This document shows, one piece after another, positions 54,625 to 64,000 of a stretch of 64,000 nucleotides of DNA. The DNA is taken from assembly GCA_905221605.1 (NCBI GenBank), contig CAJNDS010002259.1, positions 474,168 through 538,167 of the forward strand, given 5' to 3'. Position 1 is the stretch's first letter. The number at the start of each line of letters is the position of its first letter. Source of the DNA: Symbiodinium natans. Lineage: Eukaryota > Sar > Dinophyceae > Suessiales > Symbiodiniaceae. Both the position numbers and the translations under genes were made by a program. The notes below the pieces were generated by a model, which did no database searches, had not been told where the DNA came from, and saw only the letters and a program-made list of their open reading frames with translations.

Positions 54625-54915
54625 TTGGGTAAGGGTGGGTTGAACGTGGCTGCAACAGATGCATCAAGGATCACCAATGTCACCCAGGCAAAGTGCCTGC
54701 ACTCCGAGATTTTCCTTTCCATCCGCAGCAACGACCATCAAAGCCTTTTCGTCCTTGTTCCTTTACCGAAAACTAGTTTGTTTCGGCATCAGGATTGCCC
54801 AGCCATGTTTGGACTCGCAATCCTCAGCAAGGGCGAGCCTGAGCGAGTCCAACCGTGGCTGGATGTCACCAACAAGCTGCAGGCCAGATCGGGGGCCACT
54901 CATACATGCGGCTGA
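54625..54915 (+). CDS. Hypothetical protein or exon
   Basis: 96 codons: GLNVAATDASRITNVTQAKC, RSNDHQSLFVLVPLPKTS, GLAILSKGEPERVQPWLDV. Composition looks coding, no homopolymers, but no family recognised. An overlapping frame of 88 codons competes. Confidence 0.3.
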   Translation: MGKGGLNVAATDASRITNVTQAKCLHSEIFLSIRSNDHQSLFVLVPLPKTSLFRHQDCPAMFGLAILSKGEPERVQPWLDVTNKLQARSGATHTCG

Positions 54916-54981
54916 AACCTTATAACTCTATATAAGAGCCCACGAAGAATCTTGACCTCAAATGTCGACAAGTAGCCCACA

Positions 54982-55234
54982 AGGCTTCCGAAACGACTCA
55001 AGCCGCCACAGGGGTAAAAGGGCCTGTTTGGTGCTCCATTGCATGCGCCTTGGTGACCGTTTGTAGTGTGTTTGTTCGGGCTTCCAAGACCTGAGCCCTG
55101 GCTGCCAGGAAATTGGGGCTTGTTCCTGGCTGGCGGGTTAGCCTTGCTACGTAATTCGGGCCGAAGCCTCCAACTGAAGTGGGGGCGTTGATTTGTTTTT
55201 GAAATGAGCTATGTGTGCATCGATGCAATAAAGG
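54982..55234 (+). repeat. Dispersed repeat, left member of an inverted pair
   Basis: Matches 57450-57706 in reverse complement with moderate divergence; shared words include AAACGACTCAAGCCGCCACA and TGCATCGATGCAATAAAGG. Confidence 0.88.
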
Positions 55235-55447
55235 CACGTGCGTCGGGGCGGCACACAGAGGTCAGCGAGGCAGGTGGCAAAAAAGTCCTATCCCCCCCAA
55301 AAAAAAGACATAATCGGACTACAGCCCTATTGAGGGTTATTGACAGGTCGAGAGGGCTCGGGCTAGAGGTTATGAATTGGTGGGAGTGGGGGCCCTGGCC
55401 GAGAAATGACGCGCAGGTTGAAGCACGAGCCTGCACACTTTTTCATG

Positions 55448-55695
55448 AGGGCCCAACAGTGACGGATCCCACTGGGCTCCAGCACAACTTATGGGATGTC
55501 CATGTTCTGACCACACCGCGTGTTCAGCACCCCACATGTTGTGACGGAATCCACTGGGTTCCGACACAAATTTTGGGTCACTGGGTTCTGTCACAAATTT
55601 GGGGGCGTCCAAGTTCTGAGCACGATGCGTGTGAGGACCCAACATTTTGTGGCGGATCCCGCTACTGGACTTCGTCGTAAATTGTCCAGCCGGAT
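55448..55695 (+). repeat. Degenerate tandem repeat of about 100 bp
   Basis: GTGACGGATCCCACTGGG(C/T)TCC, GCACAA and GTCCA(T/A)GTTCTGA recur in two to three diverged copies. Confidence 0.75.
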
Positions 55696-55699
55696 TTTT

Positions 55700-57000
55700 T
55701 TTCACGGAAAGCCTTCCCCAAACCTGGAGACTTTTTGTGATTGGACCCACTGGGTTTCATCAAGGACCTTTAAAGATTTGTGCACTACCGAGGAGAATCC
55801 ATGACTTTGTGATTACACACACTGGCCGTAATCACAAATAGGTGCTCTTGTGCAAAGATGTTTTTTTGTGACAGATTTTGCCTTTTCGGCTTCTCACGAG
55901 TGAATGAGCCACGGAGCTAGGTGCTACTCACCCGGAGCAAAATGTTGGTTCCTGCGTATTGAAAACGTACAGTAGAGTCTTATAGCATCTATTTTGAGCC
56001 TTGCGTGTTGGATCAAGCGCTCGGTAGATCAAGCAGACAGCTCAACCCCTCGCTGCACCTGCGAGTCATTTCCCAGCGAATGCCCATTAATAACATCTAG
56101 CCGAAACCCGCTCTACTTATGTTTAGAGTTTAAACCTTAATAGGGCTGTAGTCCGATCATGATTTCTGGAGGTTTTCGGATTTGGGACATGGGGTCCAAG
56201 GCCTCCCAAGGACCTCCATGGGCTTCAGGGGTTTAACTTGGGACTTAGGCTCCAAAGGACAAGGGTGCCCTCCCAGGGTCTACCAGGGCCTGCAAATTCC
56301 AAGGCCAAGGCATCAACGTGAAGGGGCCTGGCAGGCTAAAGGCCCTGCCAGGCCCTGCCAGGCCCGTGAACCTGCAGGGCCTCCTAGGCGCGCACCTGAA
56401 GATTCGGGAAATAGTAACAGGAATTGTGTACCCTTTTTTTGATGGCAAAATAGCCTTATATTTGCTTTCAGACGTTGGGGCCTCCAAGGGTCCCAGATCT
56501 CCATTTTCTTGCCTACTTCGCTACCGTTCGCAGCCAACCCAGTCAGCCCCTGTAGGCACTCGGAGGGGATACCAAGCACACAGTGTGATGTAAACGAGCC
56601 TTGCGCGTCGCCAGCTCAAGCCAATTGTAAATCGTAAACCCTAAACTCCCTAAACCTTAAGCCCCAAGCCCCAAGCCTTGCCCCTAGTTTGTGGGTTTGA
56701 TGCTCCCTGCGCTAAACCGCAGGACTTTCGGGGGGGGGGGGGGGGGGGGGCGGGGCGGCGGCTTTTGTGGGGGCTCGGCTTGCGCACAGCCCGGGCCCTA
56801 GCGAACGAATCTGCTTTTCAATCTGACTCGAGTTTTGTTGCTCTGTCTTTGGACCCATGAGAGGGCTGCTTGGGAACCCGAAGCCCAAAACCCTCTACAA
56901 CCCCAAACAGAAAATAAAGTCAAGGTTTACGAGGTATCGTCACTACAGTGTAGTAGCCAGTGGTGTGGCAACGTGAAAAGTCTAGTATAGTCCAGTCTGC
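55700..57000. other. No gene recognised
   Basis: Short ORFs on both strands; CAGGCCCTGC words near 56340-56370; a G run near 56731-56750; a few decayed CCCTAAA words near 56630-56680. Confidence 0.4.
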
Positions 57001-57059
57001 AAAGTATAGAAATATTCAGAAATAACAACAAATATACATAGAGGAACATATAAATATAA

Positions 57060-57245
57060 ATATTTAGATGTAAATATAATATATATATATAAATAAACGT
57101 AAATGTAAATGTAAATGTAAATGTAAATGTACATGTAAATGTAAATACATAAAGGTAAATACATAAATATAAACAAATACAAACAAATAAACACACACAC
57201 ATATATATATACATATATTTGTTTATTTATTTATTTATTTCTCCA
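57060..57245. repeat. ATGTAA/TAAA microsatellites
   Basis: (AATGTA)n at about 57099-57145, AT runs, (ATTT)n at 57215-57240. Confidence 0.95.
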
Positions 57246-57449
57246 TACGTTTTAATTCGTACGTCGTGTATAGTGTGTGCTATTTAGTATGTAGTTTATG
57301 TAGTGCATCGTCTGTAGTATATGTCCTCTCACCGGCGGATGTTGGCTCCCTGCACATATTGGCGGGGTTCCAGGCTCGCGTGCCCAAGATGTGCAGATAG
57401 CCAATAACGGCCGGTGCCTTGAACTCAGCCTGACCCTGAACTCTCACGA

Positions 57450-57706
57450 CCTTTATTGCATCGATGCACACATAACTCATTTCAAAAGCCCCCACTTCAG
57501 TTGGAGGCTTCGGCCCGAATTTCGCAGCAAGGCTAACCCGCCAGCCAGGAATAAGCCCCAATTTCCTGGCAGGGCTCAGCGGCCACAAGGCCGGGCCAGG
57601 TCTTGGAAGCCCGAACAAACACACTACAAACGGTCACCAGGGCGCATGCCTTGGAGCACCAAACAGGCCCTTATACCCCTGTGGCGGCTTGAGTCGTTTC
57701 GGAGGC
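57450..57706 (-). repeat. Dispersed repeat, right member of an inverted pair
   Basis: Reverse complement of 54982-55234, with a short extra GGCCACAAGGCCGGGCC near 57580. Confidence 0.88.
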
Positions 57707-57755
57707 TTGAATCGAATCACCACGCCAGTGAACTAAGCTTGCATTTGTCCAACAG

Positions 57756-58610
57756 GCCACCTGGTATGTTGGGCGAGGGGAGAAGTCCCAGTATGTCGAT
57801 GCTGGTTTGAAGAAGCGCCGCGTGAGAGAAAGCTCGTGGGCTGAAGCCTGCAATGCAGCAATCGACAACGCCCCATCGCCGGGTTACGCTGTAATAGTTG
57901 CAGCTGACGTGCGCAAGTGGTTTGCGCTACCGACTGACCCAGCGGCATGGGGATCGACTTGCGGAGTGGAAATGGCACTTGAGCAAGTGGTCGCCCGTGT
58001 CATTGCTGCCATGAGGACCCCATGCCACTTGCAGTCATGCACATGCCCTATTGACGGTAGCACTGGAAGGCTTTCAGGCTTTGCTTTCAACGTTTGCGTT
58101 TGTCGCCAGTTCGCACGTAGCCGCGCCTTGCACCTGGGCTTGCTTGCAAGGAAATCTGGGGCAATGCTGGGCGGGGTGTACCCCAACGAGTACCGGCAGC
58201 GGGCCATGCAGCAAAGTACGCATTCCTTTTTTGCACCGTGCCTTGCCGCCGTTCGGTGTGCGCGAATCAGTTGCCTGCTTCAGGGCGTAGATGGCTTTGT
58301 AAGGTTGAAATGTGAAGTGTTTCTGGCTCCCAGTGGGCGCGCTTCAAGAAGTGCAGTGGCCCATAAACCAGACAGTCAACCAAGGGGACTCCAAATTCAT
58401 CCAAATTCCAATTTCGGTGGAACCCTGGGCGTGGCAGTTCAGAGATGTTCCGGGATCAGCGCGAAGGCGCATCCAGGCTCTGTGGGCCGTTGCTTCGATG
58501 CTTCCTACTCTGCAGGAACCCCCCGCGAGTCTGGGCGAGGAGGCTGGCCGATGACCCAAGAGCCTAATTACCAACATCGGCAAGAAAAGGCAAGATGCTG
58601 TTGCCGGTGA
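57756..58610 (+). CDS. Hypothetical protein exon, long open frame
   Basis: Opens right after AACAG with ATWYVGRGEKSQYVDAGLKK, then RESSWAEACNAAIDNAPSPG, VAADVRKWFALPTDPAAWGS, CTCPIDGSTGRLSGFAFNV, SGAMLGGVYPNEYRQRAM. Open to 58610 (285 codons), though the last third looks less protein-like. The CAG|G start fits local splicing; an internal ATG is at 57807. No family recognised. Confidence 0.45.
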   Translation, partial: ATWYVGRGEKSQYVDAGLKKRRVRESSWAEACNAAIDNAPSPGYAVIVAADVRKWFALPTDPAAWGSTCGVEMALEQVVARVIAAMRTPCHLQSCTCPIDGSTGRLSGFAFNVCVCRQFARSRALHLGLLARKSGAMLGGVYPNEYRQRAMQQSTHSFFAPCLAAVRCARISCLLQGVDGFVRLKCEVFLAPSGRASRSAVAHKPDSQPRGLQIHPNSNFGGTLGVAVQRCSGISAKAHPGSVGRCFDASYSAGTPRESGRGGWPMTQEPNYQHRQEKARCCCR

Positions 58611-59690
58611 AGGCAGCGGGAGGCGGCAAGCAGGATACCAGGACTGACCACAGAGCAGTGCTGCGACTTAGCACGGAGTAATGGAGCATGTCGACCAGAC
58701 GCTCGAGAGAGTGGACAGGCATCAGGGCAACATAGGTTGCAAGAGCTGGGGAACAGGAACACACCTCCAGAGTAAGGTTCCGGACTGTGATGGCTATACC
58801 CACCGAATCTTACAAGCTTGCGGCATGCCACCGCGCGTAGGGTGGTACGCAAGTGCCGTAGTGATGGGTGCCGTAGTGTTGGGTGTGTGCCCTGCACTCG
58901 ATCGGACAAGGATTTCTTCCAGCCAGGTAAATGTCGCTTCCCAAGAGATTTGTTGGCCAAAGCTCAGCAGACAAATAAGCGGCTGACACTCAACTGCACA
59001 TTGCAGCTTCACGGGCCACTGCCCTTGCCTCCTCCGGGGCGACCACAGAGAACTGCTTCAGTCGTGCCTGGTTTTCTTGAATCCTTGTATTCAGTGGGGG
59101 GCAAGATTTCTAGAGGCTGCGCCTTTGAAGCCGTACATTGGTGATTCACTCTACCTACCTGCCTGCCTGCCGGCCTGCCTACCTACCTACCTACCTAGAC
59201 ACACCCAAAAGTCCCGAAATAACTTGGTTTGCTGCGGTTCACTGGGATTTTGTGGATGCCCAGCTGACTGAACAAGATACTAAATATGATGGTTTGCTGC
59301 GGTTCACTGCGCTTTCATGGATGCCCATGGAATAGACAAATACTAAATTGTTTGTTCTGCTTGCTTGGCAAGGAAAAGCTGCAAGGACACAGGATAGGAT
59401 ATGTTTCAGGACAACAATAGATCCAAAGCCTTCATAACCTCGTGGGCAGCAAGTTTACAATGCCGATGTCGGGAGGGGGTCTGGTTAAGAAACTTGCTGA
59501 ACCATACAGTATGGGCTGACCCATGCTGACCCTAAACCCTTTTACCCCTGAACCCTAAAAACACAACCTAAACTGAACAGCCAGATATCGCTTGCGGTGT
59601 TTTGTCTGTTGCTTTTTGGTTGTCCTTTGTAGGTGCGGCAAATACAGTTCCCAGAGCCTCGATTTGGTCAATCAAGAAGTTGTTTTTGAA
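58611..59690. other. Unassigned region
   Basis: Overlapping ORFs on both strands (130 codons minus at 58568-58960; 101 codons plus at 58681-58986) compete, and neither has a recognisable domain. A (CTAC/CTGC)n run lies at 59149-59198. Confidence 0.35.
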
Positions 59691-59698
59691 CTCCTTGG

Positions 59699-60016
59699 GT
59701 GTATGCGGTCGCTAGGGGAAAATGGCAAGGGGATGACTTAGGTATGGCTTTCGTTTCCTGCGGTTCAATGGGGGGAAGAGCCCCAGGCATGACACAGTTT
59801 GCCTGTACATCTCCAAGGAGATCAAGTCCTGGTTGGGGCCTATGGCAAAAGCTGCATGATGCAGCACTCCAAGCGGGAAAGAGGGCTGGTGCGAGGGCTA
59901 GGGCCCCCAACGCACCTTCAACGGGTAGGGACGGCCGTTGCTTGCATATGGGTTGCGTTCCAAAATCGCGTACTTGTTACGCAAATACTGCCGCCAAAGC
60001 ATCAATGTGGCGCTAG
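59699..60016 (+). other. Weak coding candidate
   Basis: 105 open codons with FVSCGSMGGRAPGMTQFACT and LQAGKRAGARARAPNAPSTG; an ORF of 80 codons lies opposite. Not recognised. Confidence 0.25.
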
Positions 60017-60099
60017 GAAGCCGCAAGGCTCATGCTAGATCATTGTCATTGCTCATGTGATCGTTGGGTACGTGCTCAAGATAAAGATCTTGTTTCTAG

Positions 60100-60888
60100 A
60101 CTTCAGCTCAAAAGTCCGTGATTCGATCATGTGCCATTTGGGAGCTGCGTCTCCACGGATATCAAATCGCCATGTATGGGTTCTATGATTGGGATGCCAC
60201 GCACCTCGAATCACTGTCGTGCAGAGGCAGTAGTGCGCGCTAGCGTCTCAACCTGTCTCAGCAGACCTTGCCCCACTTACGCACACTCAAGACCATCAGA
60301 ATCTGATACACGTCAATTTCGGGACTCAAAACTGTTGTACTGTTGCCAGTGGAACGGAAACGCTGAGCGATTTGAGAAGTGGCTTGCGGGGCGTTCCCGC
60401 CACGATTCCACCAGCAGCAGTTCTTCTGACAGCTCGTCCGGCAGCAACATCTGAGAAGTTCTGGATCCCTCCCCAATCTGCAGCGCTTGCACACCGCCAG
60501 AGCTTGTCTCGCGGAAGGTGCCTTTGCTAGGGCGCCCTCGCCCACCCTGCACCACATCTCCAGTCCCCACGTTCCCTGCACATCGCCTTGTGCAAGCCGG
60601 CGACCGCTCTGTTCGCTCACTGTCGCCTCCTTTCGCACCCATAACAGTTTTTTTGGTTTCGACGGCCATCGAAAGCCCGCGTTGAACTAGACCCTCAAGG
60701 AAGAAAACAATAATCTCTTTCAGGATCTTGAAGCCAGCTTTCTCGCAGCTTCCTGACAGCTGTTGATTTCCTTCCGCTGTAGGTATACGTGGCGTTCTCA
60801 GAAGGTCCTTCTCAGAATATGTGTAGGAGCGTGCCAGACCTAGACTTGGGACACTGCAAGTTGGACGCTGAGGATCATCGGGGATTTC
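60100..60888. other. Unassigned, large minus-strand ORF not supported
   Basis: A 237-codon minus ORF (60313-61026) overlaps the better plus-strand ORF and has no domain I know. Possible introns of the plus-strand gene. Confidence 0.35.
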
Positions 60889-61542
60889 ATGGTCGTGGAT
60901 TCTCGTTGCAAGGCACGCCTCGGAGAGCAAGCTGCGCCCAAGGAAGAGCTGCAGTTCTCCACAGAGGTCATTGCCACATATGGCTTCGCATTGAGGCTGA
61001 ATCATATTGTGATGCGATGCGACCACAAAGACAAATCAACTCAACGGAGGGCCAAAGACACGAAGGCTGCAAATCTTTTGAAGCGTACGTGGAAAGGTGC
61101 TTTTGTGACCACAGAGAAGGGTAGCAGTGAAGTCAAACTTCAGGGCGGCAAGCGCTTGGCCATGGCTGCAAACCCGTGCGTGGTAGATGCAATTGACCAA
61201 GTTATCGCCAATCTCCCCAGCAAGGTCTTCGGTGAGAACATCGGTCCTTTCATCAACCAAGTCAGCGCACGTGTCAAGCGCTCACGGGAGCTGAAGGAGG
61301 CTGCTTTTGCCACACCAGCCAAGTCCAAGGCCCAGAAGCGCAAGCGCCGAGCAGCAAGCCGAGGGGCAGCAGTGACGCACACGAAACGAAGCCCGGGTCG
61401 GAAAAAGGCGAGCTCATCAGGCATCACGCGGACCCCGGCTGAGATGCAAGCCCTGTGCAAGGCTTGGAAGAGGCTCAACAAAGAAGCCGCCAAATGCTGC
61501 CGGAAGGTCCGAACGGTGGTCACCAGCTTTCACCTTGTATAA
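60889..61542 (+). CDS. Hypothetical basic protein
   Basis: 217 codons from ATG to TAA. Begins MVVDSRCKARLGEQAAPKEE; the middle has RLNHIVMRCDHKDKSTQRRA and PCVVDAIDQVIANLPSKVFG; the C-terminal third is strongly basic (KSKAQKRKRRAASRG, SPGRKKASSSG), like a nuclear localisation region, then AEMQALCKAWKRLNKEA. Even coding look and no repeats support the plus strand. It may be the last exon of a longer gene; the start is uncertain. Function unknown. Confidence 0.5.
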   Translation: MVVDSRCKARLGEQAAPKEELQFSTEVIATYGFALRLNHIVMRCDHKDKSTQRRAKDTKAANLLKRTWKGAFVTTEKGSSEVKLQGGKRLAMAANPCVVDAIDQVIANLPSKVFGENIGPFINQVSARVKRSRELKEAAFATPAKSKAQKRKRRAASRGAAVTHTKRSPGRKKASSSGITRTPAEMQALCKAWKRLNKEAAKCCRKVRTVVTSFHLV

Positions 61543-61779
61543 GATGGCACAGCTGCAAGCTTCTCTGTATGGCAACAACTGGGCAAAATTGTCAGACTCT
61601 GCGTTGCTCTCCCACTTTCCGCTTGCATCTCTAAGTCCAGTCTTGGCCAGGGAAGGACGGGGCGAATGAGCAGCGACTTTTGTTTTTCAGGCCAAGGACA
61701 TGGAGCTCAAAGTGCGGGAGGGAGCACCCTCTTCTTCAGATTCTGATGTCGGGTTCAGGGTTTAGGGCTTAGGGAAGTG

Positions 61780-62300
61780 CACGTCCGGACTAAAGAAAGA
61801 CTTAATTATTCGGATACCCTTGTATAAAAGGAAGAGGTGATCTAAGGCATCTAAGGGTTAATAAATCTGCTTCGTTTTTCTTTATGATTGATTCGCCTAT
61901 CGGGGTATCGAGATTGCATTTGTATCAAATTGAGGAGGCAGAAGATTTATATTTCTCCTATTTATAATAGAAAGAAAATCGGACATTATATGGGATGAAA
62001 CGAGTCATTCAAATCAATCATATTTTAAAATAAATCTACATAGTTCGAGCAAGACGATCGGGTTCTTAGATGGATGGGGATTCTAAGGAGTTATTGGTCA
62101 TTTCTCCTATGAAGATATGTTGCGAGATTTGTGATATTAGGATATGGAGATTTAGGGGGGAGAATGATGAAAAACAAAGAAAGGACCGGATAACCCCGCA
62201 TGTCTATCTTTTTTCTTTGGCACGCCCTTTCGTGCTAGCAACATACGCGTTCGAACAAGCATATCGGCGAAAGTCGGAAAGTAAATCAACGCAGCGGTGC
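61780..62300. other. AT-rich island of distinct composition
   Basis: About 500 bases with AT-rich codon-like texture, unlike both flanks; contains an 86-codon ORF at 62070-62330 (HVYLFSLARPFVLATYAFEQ) without known family. Followed by decayed CCCTAAA words to 62430. An organelle or foreign insert is possible but not shown. Confidence 0.5.
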
Positions 62301-62427
62301 AGCAAACGGAGCGGATGCCCCAAACCCTAAATCTGAAACAGTCCTCAGCCCCTACCCCAAGCCTTAAACCCCAAAAAAAGCCCTCAGCCCAAGTCCCAAG
62401 CCCGAAACCTAAACCCTAACCCCCCTG

Positions 62428-62582
62428 GTCCCGGACAATTGCATTCTTCCAGCGAAGCGGCAGCCTTGGTCTGCGACTTGGAGCCCTTGGAACCCCCACC
62501 TTTGACGGGTCTGGCCGCCGAGTTCGCTTTTTGGCTGCTCTTGACTTCAGCCTTGCGAGGGTTTTAGTGTGGGGCGACTTTG
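62428..62582 (-). repeat. Direct repeat member 1, basic-peptide coding on minus strand
   Basis: Minus frame reads TKTLARLKSRAAKKRTRRPD then PSKVGVPRAPSRRPRLPLRW. Repeated at 63088-63252 about 660 bases downstream. Confidence 0.8.
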
Positions 62583-62945
62583 CATGGTAGTCTTCTGCCA
62601 GCTCCCCAGCTCCCAAGAATCGCCCAGAACTTGGTACAGCAGTATGCAATCCCCGACAGCCCGCTCGGCGAGCTGAATCGCCTGTTCTCGCCAGAAAGCA
62701 ACGGACTCTGATTCCGGCTTGCTTGTACCACGGCATTGCAAACCACAGCCTGGCCTTGCTTGGTATCCCGCTCCATCGTCCCAGTATTCTCCACGACGAC
62801 CACCCACACAAATGTGTAGCTTCTCCCTCACACGTCTCAAGCACGCGAGGGACGCCAACGAATGCTGCAGCGTAACACTCGGCCACGTCAGCTCTTCGTG
62901 GTGCCGCATCATGATTTGCATCCCAATTGTGCCTTTCAACCACAA
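62547..62945 (-). CDS. Hypothetical protein exon, minus strand
   Basis: An open frame with LASLACLRRVREKLHICVGG and AIQLAERAVGDCILLYQVLG then DSWELGSWQKTTM, which look like real protein. A second minus frame (63054-62416, 212 codons) overlaps, so the true exon structure is unresolved. No family recognised. Confidence 0.35.
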   Translation of the reverse strand: MWLKGTIGMQIMMRHHEELTWPSVTLQHSLASLACLRRVREKLHICVGGRRGEYWDDGAGYQARPGCGLQCRGTSKPESESVAFWREQAIQLAERAVGDCILLYQVLGDSWELGSWQKTTMQSRPTLKPSQG

Positions 62946-63050
62946 ATACTAGGGGAGGTTGGATGTCGAAAACAACTGCAGCGAGGACACGATGGAACTG
63001 GTGAGCTTTCCAACTTCCACTTTCTGCAGCAGGTTCGAGGCCGTCTCTCC

Positions 63051-63252
63051 TCACGCTTCCACGTAGAGAACCTCGTTGACGACATCCGTCCCGGACAAGT
63101 GCATTTCGACTTTCAGCGAAGTAGCGGCAGCGTTGGTCTGCGACTTGGAGCCCTTTTTAACCCTCGCCTTTGACGGGTCTGGCCGCCGAGTTCGGTTTTT
63201 ACTGGCTCTTGACTTCAGCCTTGCGAGGGTTTTAGTGGGGGGGGGGGGGGGG
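63051..63252 (-). CDS. Hypothetical protein exon with direct repeat member 2
   Basis: Minus frame: TKTLARLKSRASKNRTRRPD, PSKARVKKGSKSQTNAAATS, LKVEMHLSGTDVVNEVLYVE. The C-terminal LSGTDVVNEVLYVE part looks like ordinary folded protein. A G run at 63237-63253 interrupts the 5' side. Confidence 0.4.
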
Positions 63253-63294
63253 GCGACTTTGCGCCTCAACACCTGGGTCCAACAGGAGCCCCTG

Positions 63295-63435
63295 TGAGTG
63301 AGTCACTGTGTGAGTGCGTGAGCGTGTGTGTGTGCGTGAGAGAGTGTGTGTGAGTGAGTGAGCGAGTGAGTTTCTGTGAGTGTGTGTGAGTGCGTGTGAG
63401 TGTGTGTGTGAGTGTGCGCGAGTGTGTGTGAGTGT

Positions 63436-63466
<31 letters not shown>

Positions 63467-64000
63467 AGTGTGTGAGTGTGCGAGTGTGCGAGTGTGTGAG
63501 TGTGTGAATGTGTGACTGTGTGTGTGAGTGTGAGTTTGTAATTGTTTGAGTGTGTGAGTTTGTGAATGTGTGGGTGTGTGTGTGGGTGTGTGTGTGCGTA
63601 TGAGTGTGAGTTTGTGAGAGTGTGTGAGTGAGTTTCTGGAAGTGTGTGAGTGAGTATGACTGAGTGTGACTGAGTGTGAGTGAGTTTCTGTGAGTGTGAC
63701 TGAGTGTGAGTGTGAGTGTGAGTGTGAGTGTGAGTGTGAGTGTGAGTGTGAGTGTGTGTGTGAGTGCGTGTGCGTGTGCGTGTGCGTGTGCGTGTGCGTG
63801 TGCGTGTGCGTGTGCGTGTGCGTGTGCGTGTGCGTGTGCGTGTGCGTGGGCGTGTGCGTGTGCGTGGGCGTGTGCGTGTGCGTGTGCGTGTGCGTGTGCG
63901 TGTGCGTGTGCGTGTGCGTGTGCGTGTGCGTGTGCGTGTGCGTGTGCGTGTGCGTGTGCGTGTGCGTGTGCGTGTGCGTGTGCGTGTGCGTGTGCGTGTG
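63295..64000 (+). repeat. GT-rich microsatellite, GTGTGA then GTGTGC, to window end
   Basis: (GTGTGAGT)n with variants to about 63755, then almost pure (GTGTGC)n for over 230 bases, continuing past the window. Confidence 0.98.

Noticed and set aside
60313-61026. 237-codon minus-strand ORF
   Set aside because: Overlaps the plus-strand ORF at 60889-61542, which has a more protein-like, basic C-terminus and a clean start and stop.
1-64000. Spliced-leader relicts, tRNA and rRNA genes
   Set aside because: I looked for the dinoflagellate spliced-leader core and for tRNA-like cloverleaf signals and saw none; by eye only, so short degraded copies may be missed.

Overview
The window looks like nuclear DNA of a photosynthetic dinoflagellate, most like Symbiodiniaceae. 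The reasons are: a plastid (plant-type) enoyl-ACP reductase gene; introns that mostly start with GC or GA instead of GT and end AG before a G; a degenerate retroelement whose reverse transcriptase and C-terminal sequence resemble elements common in Symbiodinium genomes (from memory, not searched); and TTTAGGG-type telomere-like repeats. No tRNA, rRNA, spliced-leader RNA, CRISPR or bacterial operon was seen.

Region 1 (1-20486) is the 3' part of one gene, fabI. I placed fifteen exons totalling 665 coding bases (220 codons plus stop), including two micro-exons of 11 and 9 bases. They join into one frame that follows the plant-type FabI sequence to its C-terminus. About 97 percent of the gene is intron, and the introns are packed with perfect and decayed CCCTAAA/TTTAGGG arrays. 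After an exon the array is usually the G-rich strand; before an exon it is usually the C-rich strand. A sulfotransferase gene with the same intron style (six exons, 3779-5586) lies on the same strand inside fabI intron 3. Intron 7 carries a 1.4-kb tandem duplication.

Region 2 (20487-36300) continues the telomere-like landscape with short exon-like islands I could not identify, a 600-bp degenerate G-rich array, a run of 75 G, a 600-bp C/T tract, an AT-rich island and long GT microsatellites.

Region 3 (38410-45880) is a decayed non-LTR-like retroelement split by a 5.85-kb, almost perfectly palindromic insertion. The insertion has TAGC on both sides as a target duplication, and its arms carry telomere-like tracts.

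Region 4 (45880-64000) has fewer telomere-like repeats and more ordinary dinoflagellate content: a two-exon minus-strand gene (46110-47133), a minus-strand zinc-ribbon gene with a 117-base intron made largely of a palindromic motif, a small MITE-like element, a second inverted copy of the retroelement, several unrecognised ORFs, a dispersed inverted repeat pair, and a GT-rich microsatellite that runs to the window end.

The most unusual system here is the telomere-like intron architecture: arrays sit next to exons in a strand-biased way, and in at least one gene the repeat itself appears to provide the stop codon. All gene models are manual, without alignment software or transcripts.
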